Shown: one piece after another, positions 12,439-23,502 of the stretch
Position numbering within the stretch: the first letter of the stretch is position 1
Layout of the letters: every line of letters starts with the position of its first letter
DNA from: Siderastrea siderea
Taxonomy: Eukaryota; Cnidaria; Anthozoa; Scleractinia; Rhizangiidae
Reading direction: 5' to 3'
DNA length: 64,000 nt
Assembly (NCBI GenBank): GCA_964030785.1
Contig: OZ034977.1
Span: forward strand, 35,156,352-35,220,351
Translations under genes and position numbers: made by a program
Notes under the pieces: model-generated
What the model saw: the letters and a program-made list of their open reading frames with translations, nothing else
Database searches by the model: none
Told to the model about the DNA's origin: nothing

Positions 12439-12515
12439 TTATCTTATCTTAACCCTCGATATCACGGATCAATTTCCCCAGTCCCTTGGCACTTTGTTAA
12501 ATCGAGGTTCCACTG
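12130..12515. mobile_element. Pogo/Tigger-type MITE with TA target duplication
   Basis: Terminal inverted repeats are perfect over 20 bp (CAGTGGAACCTCGATTTAAC at the left, its complement ending at 12515), and TA flanks both ends. Internal variants of the terminal motif (CCTCGATATAACG near 12228, CCTCGATATCACGG near 12453) are subterminal repeats. A CAGTGGAACCTCG terminus with a TA duplication is typical of the pogo/Tigger branch of Tc1-mariner. There is no transposase. The centre is interrupted by a separate fragment ending in a TTATC tandem tail. Confidence 0.85.
12250..12452 (+). mobile_element. Retroposon fragment nested in the MITE, with (TTATC)n tail
   Basis: Between the two internal repeats of the MITE lies about 200 bp of unrelated sequence ending TATAAATAAAGTTATC followed by TTATC units (12430-12451). 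A 3' pentamer tail after an AATAAA-like signal is characteristic of non-LTR retroposon 3' ends. The insertion boundaries are estimated, because the flanks are repeats of the host element and no clear target duplication is visible. Confidence 0.5.
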
Positions 12516-12740
12516 TATTACAAGTTATTAGGCCTTTGACAGGCGACATTTCCAATGGTAAAACAAGAACACCGTTTAAAAAAATACACAATATAATTAC
12601 TAACTTGAAGAACAGAGCCCCTCACTCAAAGAAAAGTCATCAATTGCCATATCGGAGCGCCAAGGAGAAAAAGATCCTCGAACTCCCTCAAATGTTACCT
12701 ATAATGGATTAATGAACTTGCACGGTGACTTCCTATCATT

Positions 12741-12781
<41 letters not shown>

Positions 12782-13439
12782 TAGTATTATTGTTGTTAGT
12801 AATATTATTAAGTTGAACCGGGTAAATACAAAAAATAGCCACATATCTTGTGAACTGTGCATCCGAGGGGGGATGTCTTGACCGACAAAGATATCCCTTC
12901 CCCCTTGTTAAAATTGCAAAGAAAAAATATAGCTGACTCATTGCAGCCCAAACAGGCTCCACAATCAGTTGGGCATTTTAACTTGCAGTCAGCCTACATA
13001 GTGGAGAAATTCATCAGACATTATTAAAAATCTTAAATGGTTGCTTTGAATTTGGAATTGACCCACACATGTATTTAAGGAATATGTCCTTGTACTCTGA
13101 TAAAGATCATAGCATGTCATTGCGCTCCCGAGATGGCCTAGGAAGAACCCAGCCATCGAGAAAAATTGCCAAGGAAAAGAAATGCAAAGAAGCGCGGTTA
13201 CGACTACTTTATGTCATTTGTCTGAAAGTTCTCTAAAGAGAAATTCTCAATACTACGGTAAATACAGTCACGCGGAACTGGTAAAACGGCCTGTCAAGTA
13301 TCCAAATCGTATCATTCAAATCTCGTTGATTTCCACGTGTGCAGCCAAAAAGGAGGCAAACAGTCAAGTTTTTTTTAAGTAAAGAAGCTAAGAATACAGA
13401 ATAAGTTAAGCGAATAACATGGCAAACAACTTTCTTAAT
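12516..13439. other. Noncoding interval with (ATC)n
   Basis: An ATC microsatellite occupies 12736-12779. I recognise no protein on either strand. The 210-codon minus-strand frame starting at 13865 overlaps a real recombinase remnant only in its first third; below about 13440 it is chance. Confidence 0.5.
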
Positions 13440-13960
13440 GACTTGAATTGTTGACGTTAATATTACCGAGGCTGCACCCATGGAAAAGTTTGGTTGAAAA
13501 CACAACCATTCTATTCTCCGAGGACGACTGAATCGAAGGCTGAGCCTGAAACGGAAGCGATACCTCGGAGGCAGTTGTTGTAATGACAGCAGTCGACGCT
13601 GTGGAAGAAACCATTGCAGTTTGTTGCTGTGTTCCTTTTTTGATTGCTGTAACCAAGACATCAGAGCAAACTCAAGCTGTGTAGAGGTTGGCTTGTGGTT
13701 GAAATGCACAAGGCCTTGCTCGTATTTGTGGCCAGAAATACTCATGATGTGGCGGCTGGGGATGTTGTCGGACCACAAAGTGATGGCTGTATTTCTAACG
13801 CATTGATTGGTGTATCTTCTGGAAAGACATGCCAGATCGAAAATAGTGGACATCATCTTCTGCAATTATTCTTCTCGATTGGTCGGTTTTCGTACCAAAC
13901 TAGATCATCTTTCGAAAAATTTCGCCTCGGTTACTGAAACAGAGCTTCGCAACGAAGATT
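13440..13960 (-). pseudogene. Tyrosine recombinase (Crypton/KCTD1-like) C-terminal remnant
   Basis: Minus-strand reading gives VWYENRPIEKN near 13915, then TNQCVRNTAITLWSD, IMSISGHKYEQ and LVHFNHKPTSTQLE, then, in another frame, a Ser/Thr-rich tail (13656-13435). This is the C-terminal catalytic part of the Crypton-like (DUF3504-type) tyrosine recombinases common in animals: an Arg in the TN-x2-VR-x-T motif, a His in SGH, and a catalytic Tyr normally found in the position occupied here by Phe (HFN). Frame changes near 13880 and 13660 and the lost tyrosine indicate a dead copy. The N-terminal half is not recognisable upstream. A real enzyme of this type would carry out site-specific strand exchange in the nucleus. 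This family differs from the one at 40.7 and 53.9 kb. Confidence 0.65.
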
Positions 13961-14781
13961 CAACTTGTATAAGTCGAACTCCAGACTTCGGGCACCAACA
14001 ATTTTACTTGCTGTTTCATACATTCTGGTTTCCCTCGCTTATCCCGCCTTGGTGGTTTTTGGACCCTTCATCGTGTGTCATGATTGCTTACCTTCGAGCA
14101 GTTGCGCCATCTTGCCGGATCTCAAAGCGTTTTTCTGCAAGGCGCTTTGGCCTTCAAATTGCCGTCGATACCAGTGTTAATTAATGTGAAACCAGACGTT
14201 TCTCAGCAAGGACCAGGGATCTTCAGGACTAAAGAAGGCAGTTGTGTTGATTCTTAACCGTCTCAAAGCCTATCACGTCGCATTTTATACCTGTTGTTTT
14301 TTTTTATATTCAGTGAATTTTAGGTTACGGAAACCTAAAATTTTAAAATTGCCTAAATTGTTCAGTCCTTTCTTGTATGTCATGAATAACAATCGCCAAT
14401 GGACAGAGCTGCACAAGGTAAATGTTCAAACATAAATTCTATTTTCAGTCACGTTAGCAAAATCAAACATTGCACCATACAAAAATGTATTATGTAATCA
14501 AAACCGGAAATCGACTGTTCTCATCGTGTAAGACTGGGTGTGAATCATGACAAAGACAGGTACAACAAACTATTTAGGCCACACGTGCACCTTTTATCTT
14601 TCTGGTTCACCAAACACAAACTAATATGATCGCAAACGCACAATACTTCAACTTTGTTCACGCACAAGTCCCAACACTGGACTACAACAAGCTAAAAATG
14701 ACAAAATGGAGCTGTCAACTCGAAATAGCTTGCCTTGCAACAACACAGCAAGAAAATAAGCGTGAAGTGGTCTCTAAAGGG
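13961..14781. other. No supported gene
   Basis: Noncoding sequence. Plus-strand frames of 60-125 codons at 13807-14184 are antisense shadows or chance. The near-palindromic stretch around 14318 (ATTTTAGGTT.. CCTAAAATTTTAAAATT) is short and AT-rich. Confidence 0.45.
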
Positions 14782-15192
14782 TTATTGTTGCACGTTTGCA
14801 ATAATCTCCCTTTTAGCTGAAACCATCTCTTCCATCGAGAACTCCCCTTTCACAATCTCCTGCTGAGCGCCTGTTTTGCGTGTGCTTAACTTGCTGAGAA
14901 GAAAACGTTTGTATCTCGGTAACCAAGCAATGGCTCTCTTAAGTCGATCCCAGGAGGAATAACGCACAATAAGGGAATTCAGAACGTTCTGGTACAAAGT
15001 CGTGAATGCTCAATCTCTGGCTTCACTTCCGGGTGTACATCTGGCAGCTCCGGTACTGTGATACGCGTGGGCCAACTTTCTTCTGACTTCCACAAGAAAC
15101 GCAGGACCATGCAACCAACGTTCATTTCGGATCAACTGTTCTACGAATATAGTGCATGAGCCAGGACCCGAAATTTGGCCGATTGGTACCAC
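14782..15192 (-). pseudogene. BEL/Pao polyprotein fragment between RNase H and integrase
   Basis: A minus-strand reading frame with one in-frame TGA near 15000 gives ERWLHGPAFL followed by LKRAIAWLPRYKRFLLSK and EFSMEEMVSAKREII. This is the linker of BEL/Pao pol that follows the RNase H domain (the W-x-H-GP-x-FL signature) and precedes the integrase zinc finger. No RNase H or integrase is contiguous with it here, so it is an isolated fragment. It is in the same orientation as the BEL RNase H fragment at 20.2-20.9 kb and may have come from the same family, but the order does not fit a single insertion without rearrangement. Confidence 0.65.
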
Positions 15193-15404
15193 TCAGGGGG
15201 ACAAAGGCTAATGTCCATGGTGATGTGGGTCAACATCCCTAGTTTACATTTTCGGGTGATAGCATTGCCAATTGTGTCACCTTCAGGGGGAAAATGACAC
15301 CTTTTCTTACCCCTCCGCCCTTGGGCCATTTTCCAACGTGAGAATTATACATAGCATTCCCAACATAATTTACTCACTTTATTGTACGGAACTGGGGAAA
15401 CGAC

Positions 15405-15531
15405 TTAAGAGGCTCTGACTGTAAATATCGAGAATCGGTGGACAGGCTCTGTTAAAGCTCACGTGACCAGTCATGTGTTTACACCCTGTCCAAAAGTATT
15501 GATTAAAATGGCGTACTGGAGAGCCTCTTAA
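15405..15531. mobile_element. Short TTAA-bounded inverted-repeat element
   Basis: TTAAGAGGCTCT at 15405-15416 and its exact complement at 15520-15531 bound 127 bp. TTAA at both ends suggests a third TTAA-type miniature element. The interior also contains the left arm of a larger foldback (15449-15631), so the two structures overlap. Confidence 0.55.
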
Positions 15532-15631
15532 TAAACAAGTCAAAAATGAAGCCCAGTCAACCAGTACGCCATTTTAATCAATACTTTTGGACAGGGTGTA
15601 ATCACATGACTGGTCACGTGAGCTTTAACAG
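15449..15631. repeat. Foldback: 71-bp arms, 41-bp loop
   Basis: The arms 15449-15519 and 15561-15631 are inverted copies with a single mismatch, running from CTGTTAAAGCTCACGTGACC to ATGGCGTACTGG. Each arm contains the CACGTG hexamer. Near-identity implies recent formation, gene conversion or selection on a hairpin. Transcription of either strand would give a long near-perfect stem. Confidence 0.95.
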
Positions 15632-16429
15632 TCGAAAACACATTCTTTTCTTTCTAGTGCTTTCCTATTCGATAATATTACACTGTTTTATGTTTTAATC
15701 TTTTCCTACTTACTAGAGATCATTATCACAATACTTTAAAGCCGACAAAATGTCTACTGTGACAACAAAATTTCACTTTTTGGCATCCCTCATAACTAGT
15801 ACCCAGTCCCCTAGATTTCATTCGAACTAAACAAAGTGGCCTATCGCTGCCAATAGGTCAAATTTTTCTTTTTAGCTGGATTGCGTAAATCACGTCCGCC
15901 CCTGCTAATTTGAATTGCTCTGAATATGGAACTAAGTTTCATCATGAAATGTGGTTTCTTTTTAATACTTTCCTTTGCGTCAGTCAATAAGTTACTGTCA
16001 CGTGTTAGTGCGGTTTTCTTGAGTGTTGTGATAGCAAAACAAAAGCAATTACTCTGACCAATTACAACATAATGAACCAATCGGAAGGACAAGCAAATAC
16101 ATGTAACCGACACCAAGCACGAAACGATTGCGAGCATGTCGGGATTGGTTTGGTTTCACTTTTGATTGGTTGAGAAAGTGGCGCTGTTTTTTTTACCAAC
16201 CGCAGAGCAAAGTAAGGCAAAACCAAAGCAAATGAAACTTACTTTCGACATTCAATTGAAAAATACTCTATTCTGGACTTGATTTTAGCACAGTAACACG
16301 TGCTTTCACTTCGCATTTGTGTTCTTGAGTATCCATTTAATCTTCATGTGCCAGAGTTCTTTAGTCTCACTCTATGTTCAGAGGTATTCAAATGGCAAAA
16401 ACTGCTAGTCAACTGTGTTTCACTTCTAC
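15632..16429. other. Noncoding interval, probable dispersed repeat
   Basis: No gene is seen. The stretch 16030-16270 (GATTGGTTGAGAAAGTGGCG, then GCAAAACCAAAGCAAATGAA) resembles a dispersed noncoding repeat I associate with coral genomes. There is no second copy in this window, so this rests on memory. Confidence 0.35.
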
Positions 16430-19400
16430 AATAGCAATGGAGTATCAGGTATATTAGCAGACTTCTCAGTAACCACCTTCATCCTCCTCTTCGCTATCTC
16501 CATCAACAATGACTTCCAGATCGTCCTGTGCGGCTTGGTTTTCACAATCCTGCAGTCAACGCAAGTCTGTGTACATGTTAGGACGTTCGCCATGCAAACG
16601 CAGTCTGAAAGTCTGCACGATCTGGAACATCTTCATGCAAGAAACTCCAGCACTGCCTCGGGAGCAGGCTTTCCATCCATCCAGTCAATTGGCAGACTTG
16701 ATTCGTCTTCCACTGAGCTTCCCATCTTCCATCTGAGGCCAACTGGGTCGAGGTTTGATGGGCTACACTGCAGACTGCGCCTCCAAATACACGCTTGATA
16801 GTTTGCCCGCATGGTGTCCTTTGAAGGCTGGCTTTGAGAGGTGGTGACTGGTGCGATTCAATCTCTCCATTCTTTGCAAAGAAAAGATTGTATCTATGAT
16901 CATTCACGTCACTTGCATTTGCCCCAGGTGAGTAGAAAGAGCAGGTTGCCTTCTCGATGCCCCGGAAAAGGTCGTCCGAAAGGTCCCAGGATTGACTCAG
17001 TTCAGTGAATTCTTATTTTGCATCATTGTCTGACTTGACAATCTTTAGGGCGATGAGTTTGCCTTTACCAGCAAAAGCATCAACTGTGTCACATTAGGTG
17101 AAGGAATGAAGACCAACGAGAGCCTGACAAACATCTTTCCCGATAGTAGCAATTAATTGAATAATGTCAATCAACCTTGTGCGTGCCTGAGTACCGCATT
17201 TCTGGAACAAACTGGCGTCAGTGAAACTGGAAAAGGCCAGAAGCAGCACAAACACATCGTTATCTTCTGAGCTGACCACCACTGCGTCATAACCACCTTG
17301 CACGTAGCAGTAGACGAGTGACAGCCTTCTCTTGGCAGCTGCACAACTCCGGCACTTCCACTGTTCCGTCTCCAGAAATCCTTCAGCATTTCTCTTCACA
17401 CGTGACATATAGCCCTTTTCTATTTCGCTAAATTCTCTGGACGTACTGCTCAGTTTGCCATTACTCGACCAGAAACCATATCAAGCTTGCTTTGTTCTTC
17501 ATCTGGCTCAGGAACTTCTTCTGTTGCTTAATCAGCTGTGGGGCGCTTATGTTCACTACTTCCACTCCAGGCACTTCCCCTGTCATGCTTCTTTCTGTAT
17601 TTTTAATGGACCTTTCTTATAGGAAGTTGATCCTGCTGCTATCTAAGCCTTCAAGTAAGACCATGCCCATCAAGGAGGATTCCAGGCTACCAAAGGCGAT
17701 CTGGGTGCTTTCGAAGCTCACTTTCTGTACGAGAGCCATCCCATCAAAAACAGTTAAGCTGAGTTATTTGGTGACCCGTCAGCTAGCTGGACATTCTTTC
17801 GCAGTTTTAAAAGAAACCAATGCCTCCTTGTTGGACGTCCGAGGAAATTGCTCTGCTGTCGACAATGCCCAAGGCATAGGACCAAGGCTTAATGTTGCAG
17901 CTTGTCCTTAACTTCAATCTTCTGACTTTGTCCCCTAATTATCATTCTCCCGAAAAGAGATCTGTCGGCCTTGAGTATCATGGTTCTTCACTTCGAGACT
18001 GTTTTCTTCTTACTGAGTGACGTAAACGTCTTCAGTTTTCTTAACTTCATAGGATCGTAAAACTTCCTCTTAAGAGGGGAGCTTTGAAGCCTTTCCTCCT
18101 TGAATTGCTGGGATTTTTGTTCACAAATCCCACAGGCGTGAAGTAAGTCATATGACATATCTACAGGAGCATCTTTCGCTGTCGAGATGCTGTTGAGGTC
18201 TTGGTTTCCTCGATGAAGGCTTCAACTGCCGATACTTGCTCTTCATCTTTAGGCATTCTCGGTGATTGCATCTCGTCGTGGTGAGATTGAGGTCACTTTG
18301 CTCGTACTAAACTCCTCAGCTGATCGAGAAACGTACACCTGTATTCTGCCGTAGGGTAAAATCTATTTACAGCGCCGGTCTTCAAGCTGAATCTTGTCAC
18401 GATCCCTGTCGTCTTTGTGTCTTTGTTGAAAGTTACGTCCATGATCTGATCCACGAGAATCCTACTGAACGGACTCCCACCGGCTAGCTGCACAGAAAAA
18501 TGACCTTCCATAAAATTTCAATGTACGTACATCAGGATGATCCACTGGAAGGTTCGCCATTTCTGCGTAGTACACCAGATTTCTTGCATAATTAAACTTG
18601 TCGTATGCAAAGAACCATGGGATCATATGATGAACTGCATAGAGATGTAGCAACCAGTTACCTTCTTGCAGTAAGGCCTGGTATATGCACTTGTGAAGTC
18701 GATCTGCATGATTGTACATCTCCTTCGAGGACGTCTGAGACTGAACCTTCTGCGATTATCCCTGATTCAGTGCAGATATCGCGCAAATCAGCGTCTTGGA
18801 ACCGTTTGCCAATTATGGATAGAAGGTTGAAAATTGTATGAAAAGTTCCCAGCCTGAGAAGAACTTCAGCGTAGAGATATTTGTGCTTCCAGGCGACCTG
18901 ACAAGCTTTGGCGTAAAGTGCTTGGTTCATGACAACCTCAATCTCAGGTAGATTAAAATCTTCCTGATACCCTCTGACTGACGCAAGATCTAATTGGCTG
19001 TGGAAAGCTGAGTCAAAGGAGCATTTATTGTAGGAAGATATCCAACAACACCTTGCAAACCGGTTCGTGGCTTTGAAACTTGATGTTAAAGCCTGTCCAG
19101 CTTGGGATCCGCTGATTGTCCCCTTGAACCAGTCTTGCAATAAGCCAAAGTAGGTCCTTTCTTCTAGAAATCTGTTCCTGGCCACCATAATCAATCGTAG
19201 CTGTTCTTAGGGGCTGTGGTCCTACCCTGTTTCCTGGGATGTATGCGGCTAGAGGCAGAACTTCCTGCGTGATGGTCCTCTACTTTCGTTTGCTGACAAC
19301 TGGAGGGTGTATACTGGGGAGTTATGGTCCGTTTTCCCTGGGTTAGACAGCAATTCCATTAACATGGTGAGTGGTTCCCTCTCCTGTGAGTGTCTCCTCT

Positions 19401-19999
19401 AACCTGTCGATGTTATCCCACGCCAGGTTGGGGAACACGTTAGGATGAAAAGTCCCTGGAAGAACCAGCTTCTGATTTAAGTTTGCTGCCATCTTCTGTA
19501 GGCACAAAGCTGTGTCATTAATGTTTTTCGAACTTAGAATAGGACACATCATGTCCGAGTCTATTCAGCATTTGTATTAATTCTACATTTTCAGTCAGAG
19601 TTTTTACCCCATAGGACAACAGAATGTGCTTAGGAGGTTTGCTTTGACCACAGATGTTGCATAAATGAGATCTGGGCTAAAAGAGTTGATCAACAGCTTT
19701 ATTCTTGTAGACGGATTAACTGCGGTGCAGTCGCCTGTGAAGGAGGACTCCAGTAAGGAATCTGACCAGACATTCTGGAACTGGGAAATTGTCTGGAACA
19801 ACATGTCCTCGATGAATTGGCCATGACGTGGTATGCCTTGGTATACTTCATATCCGTAATGGAACGTCCCATGTGAGCAGAAACTTGTCAATGACATTTG
19901 TAATATCTGTGGTTGCAAGCCTGTGGTTTTCAAGTTCCTTTTCCAAAAGAAGCTTTTCTTTAACCCTCTACCTAACTTAGAAATTGCCTGATATTTCAA
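16430..19999 (-). pseudogene. Large element protein with PIN-like nuclease signature, heavily decayed
   Basis: Successive minus-strand pieces form one ordered protein. From the N-terminal side they include GHGQFIEDMLFQTISQF (19.8 kb), LAWDNIDRLEETLTGEGT (19.4 kb), YAEVLLRLGTFHTIFNLLS (18.85 kb), IPWFFAYDKFNYAR (18.6 kb), GHFSVQLAGGSPF and DVTFNKDTKT (18.4 kb), AVVVSSEDNDVFVLLLAF and QKCGTQARTR (17.25 kb), then LFFAKNGEIESHQ (16.87 kb). I recognise this as a dispersed protein family in cnidarians, fish and crustaceans, with no assigned function that I can name. The SSEDND motif, followed by a GCDT-AFAGKGK-type motif, resembles the acidic metal-binding sites of PIN/FEN nucleases; that is inference. 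The Gly codon of GCDT is replaced by a stop (TAA near 17095), and many other frame breaks exist. Plus-strand frames here (16415-16798, 17492-17911) are antisense shadows. Confidence 0.65.
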
Positions 20000-20239
20000 T
20001 TAAAAAAGTCTAACCTGAACCTCTTCATTACACACTCCAATCGTCAAGGCTGTGACACGAGTCAAAGTAGTCAGCGGCTTGGACTGATGGCTCATTATAA
20101 CCTTTTCAGTGCATAAAAATTATCATCACAAGATCCCAAAGAAAGACAAAGTCGTTTTTATTCTTATTTTGCAGAAGATAAATCCCCACACCTTAGATGG
20201 GTAGGCCAGTAGAAGTTCATGATTAACTGGAAGTGCAGG
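20000..20239. other. Boundary between two decayed elements
   Basis: About 240 bp with no assignable coding sequence separates the nuclease-like element from the BEL fragment. No terminal repeats are evident. Confidence 0.4.
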
Positions 20240-20930
20240 ATAGGACCACAGATTTTACTCACCCCACCCCCTAGAAAAATCATGGAAGATGACGCTTTGG
20301 CAAATGCTATCACATATAAAGAGCTTTCCAAAAATGTACGTCACTCTTTGTTCCCCCAAGTGGTACCATTCACCCCTCTGGCTCATGCACTATTAAGCCT
20401 CTTGAAACTTCATCAGCAGGATTTGACTTTGAATCTACGTATATCCACTGCTCTGAAGACTAGCCATCATGGATAACTGACAGACGGTTTGCTACGAAAG
20501 TATGAAACCTCTTTGTCTGGTTCCGGATAAACTGAATAACTGATGTCGAGTCACTCCAGAAAAACGCTCTTTTCTACTGGCAGGTCGTGCCCTCTTCGGA
20601 TCATGTTATCCAACTTTATCGATACAAAGGAGCTAGGCACGATTTTCCCATGAGAAGTGAGCAATGAACATTACCATCAGCATCAACCAAGCGTAGATAT
20701 GAAGTTGCACCATAAGTGTACTGGGAAGCATCGGATAACTGATGGAGTTGAACTGGACTAACCTCACTAAACGGGGTTGGTTTGTAGCACCTCTTGACAG
20801 TTATCTCTGACAGTATAGGCAGGTCAGCAAGCCATTCGTCCGAGCGTCTCAATTCTTCGCCATCAATTTGTTCATCCCAACTTATCTTTTTCTTGCATAA
20901 CTGTTGCAGGATTAGACTTTAACAATTTGC
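20240..20930 (-). pseudogene. BEL/Pao RNase H fragment
   Basis: The minus strand encodes LQQLCKKKISWDE, then LPILSEITVKRCYKPTPF, LHQLSDASQYTYGATSYL, and HCSLLMGKSCLAPL. After a frame change it continues with [27 protein letters not shown] and YVDSKSNPADEVSRGL. These are the BEL/Pao RNase H domain in order. The first catalytic Asp is in LSDAS, and the last conserved block is NPAD-x2-SRGL. At least one frameshift near 20640 and stops after it mark it as dead. RT upstream and integrase downstream are missing. It abuts the end of the Gypsy pol remnant. Confidence 0.8.
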
Positions 20931-21059
20931 AGATTACACAACGACTATGACCAGAAGACTGAATAAACTGACTACGAATTTTGAAATTTGCATGTTTAAA
21001 TAAACTTAGACTTGTCCCTACGGGGTTACAGAATTACTGTATTTTGAGGAACTAGTCCC

Positions 21060-23360
21060 AAAGGGGGGTACAGAAAACAATTAAACATTATTACGCTGTC
21101 TGCAACACTCTTCGTTAAATAATTCAGTATCATTGTTGGTGATTAGTACCTCAAGAAATTATGTGACGTGGAAACTGCACCCTTAATTGCATAATCACGG
21201 CTTGTGTTGTCTTCATGCGAACCTTGGCTATTTCCACTAGGATCATGTCTGTTGTCCCACCTCAAACAAGTCAGCTGCAACCTTCTCCCAAGGGCGCAAG
21301 AGCAACTTGTAAGGGCTCAGCTCTTCTGGAGCCTGTGCTGGTCTTTACATCTCAGAAAGCACTGTGAATCAAATTCTTGAATCTCAGCAATCATTCGTGG
21401 CCAGTATAATATTTCTCGGGTGCAACGAACGCAACCTCCAATACCAAATGTTACTGATGTGGATCTTCTCAGGCCAATTTTGCTTGATAACGCCAATAGA
21501 CTCCTAGATCTCAGGGTCTGCAGCCACATGTTTTCATAGAAAACATCCCGTTTGGGGGTGTCTACTGGAAAATGTTTTTCATGGTCCGCGGTCTCCTTCT
21601 GTTGTCTTCATGTAAGCTTTACTCAGCAATGCATATGAGAGGGCCTTTCTTGCATTGTTTCTCCAGGTTGTATTCCTGTAGAGCCAAGGGCATGCGTTGA
21701 AGGCGCTTCAGTGACCTGTGGATCTCTCTCTTAAACACAGATTTCAACGGCTTATGGTCAGTTTCCATTGTCACTGTGTCGCGTCAATACAGGTATTGGT
21801 CAAAATGTTGCATGACCAAACTATGGCCAGCATTTCCTTCTCAATTTGCTGGTAGCGCATCTCCATGTCAGTGAACGAAAAGGAAGCATAACAAATGGGC
21901 TGACCGTCTTGAAGGAGTGCAGCCCCTAAACCAGACTGGCTTACATTGCACTGTACAGTTTCTGGTTTGCTGACGTCATAATAGGGGGCACAGGTGCCTC
22001 CGTGGGGTGCTTTTTTTATGGTTGTTATGGCTAAGAGGTGCTGCTCCTATCACTGGAACTCCACAACCGTGTCATCCAGTCGCCTGAGAAGGCCTGATAG
22101 GTGAGGCACAAAACTTTGAGGGGTAGGCGATCATCCCTTGGAAAGGCTTTAGTGCCGTCATGTCTTCGGGTTCAGGTTATAAGCAAGATATCCTAAATCT
22201 CCTCGGGATCGGGTTTAAGGACCTCTGAGGGTGGTGCAGGTGCTCCATAAACTTACACTTGAGTGGTATCGCCACAATTTTTCTGGATTTAATTTCAGGT
22301 TCCATAAGCGACATTTCTCTGGGAAGGCACTTCTATTTTTGCCAGACTTCGGGTGCGGAACAGATACCTCATGGCATCCTTTTCCATAAGTAGCGTGCGA
22401 ACGGGGTGTTCAGAGGTGATATTTAAACTTAACTCTGTGTCGAGACGCTTCCGCCAAAACCCATCTTTTGCGTTAACAACAGTGAACTTCGCTGCTTGTA
22501 AGGTTCTGGTCACCACTTCCTCCACTGTTAACATTTGGCAATGCTCACGACGAATGGCCCTGTTCAGATCACGTGGGTCAAGACATTTGCGCAGCTTTTT
22601 TGGCTTTACCACAGCTAACGTACTGGAGACCCGTTCAGTGGGCTTACTGACTGTTGTGATGATGTCATTTTCGACCATTTCTCCTAGCTTCTTTTTTATC
22701 CTCTCTCGTAAGGCCATTGGTGCACAGCGAGGAGGGATCACCACAGGCGGCACTGCGGCGTCAGTCACTATGTGGTACTCGCCCAGGAGGTCTCTCAATC
22801 CTTCAAAAACATTCTTGAATTTGTCTAATAGAGCAGCACTATCGGCTGCATGCATTGTACAGGCGTTCGGTGTGACCTTGCGGAGCAGTGGGTTAAATAC
22901 GTCATTACTGTCGTTAATTGTAATAAGTCCTAGATCCACACACACATTGTAAGGCACGTAGGCGCAAGGTCATCTTGTTTGATTCTAAATTGTAATACAG
23001 TAGCCTGCCCACGGCGTCATGTGGGGATTTCTGTATACCCGAAAATCGTGTATCGTTCATTAATGTAGGTTTTGATAAACTTATGTGAGTAGAATTTCAC
23101 TGGTAGCAACTATCCATCCTCAGTGGTAGTACGTTTATACTCTTTAAGAGACAGGAGGTTGCGTTCTAGGTGTCCAGTTGAGGTGCTTTGGGTGGACGGC
23201 TTGCCAACTTCCATAGCAATCACTGCACGTGAGCCGGTTCCAACTTGACTGATTCGTAAAACGTCCTTAGGCACTTCTAAGTTGTTCGCTTGTGAGTTAG
23301 CTGAGCGGCATTTGGACTGAAAGCGGTTCTTCTGGCCATTTATGACAGGTTTTCGCGTTT
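21060..23360 (-). pseudogene. Ty3/Gypsy gag-pol remnant (zinc knuckle to integrase)
   Basis: Read from high to low coordinates. A zinc-knuckle/protease-linker remnant (KNRFQSKCRS, VGTGSRAVIAMEV) lies at 23.35-23.2 kb. RT follows at 22957-22295 with CLDPRDLNRAIRREH and AKFTVVNAKDGFW. The RT-RNase H connection (FVPHLSGLLRRLDD) is near 22100. RNase H is at 22.0-21.65 kb (QSGLGAALLQDGQPICYAS, IEKEMLAIVWS, TDHKPL), the integrase H2C2 finger (REILYWPRM..) at 21.4 kb and the integrase core (RPWEKVAADLFE; TNNDTELF) at 21.3-21.1 kb. Key residues are lost: the RT motif reads NAKDGF, RNase H has QCNVSQSG where QCDAS is usual, and the integrase second Asp appears as TNN. Stops and frameshifts are frequent. 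No LTRs are recognised. A live element would make virus-like particles and integrate cDNA, which this copy cannot. Confidence 0.85.
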
Positions 23361-23502
23361 TCCAGGGCGCTGGCGATTAACATGATGATAACCACAGAAT
23401 CAGCAATATGGAGAGTGGCCAATTAGATCACGTGACTTTCTTTGATTCTGCGGAATATGACTGACGGCGCCACCCACTTCCGCGGATGACGCCGCATATT
23501 TT

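Noticed and set aside
13621..14184. Plus-strand frames of 61-125 codons
   Set aside because: They are opposite to the recombinase remnant or run beyond it without any motif.
14300..14355. AT-rich hairpin as a terminator
   Set aside because: It is short and AT-only, and intrinsic terminators are not expected in this eukaryotic context.
16415..17911. Plus-strand frames of 75-139 codons
   Set aside because: They are antisense to the nuclease-like element pseudogene, whose family motifs read on the minus strand.
22353..22952. 199-codon plus-strand frame
   Set aside because: It is antisense to the Gypsy reverse transcriptase, which has clear motifs on the minus strand.
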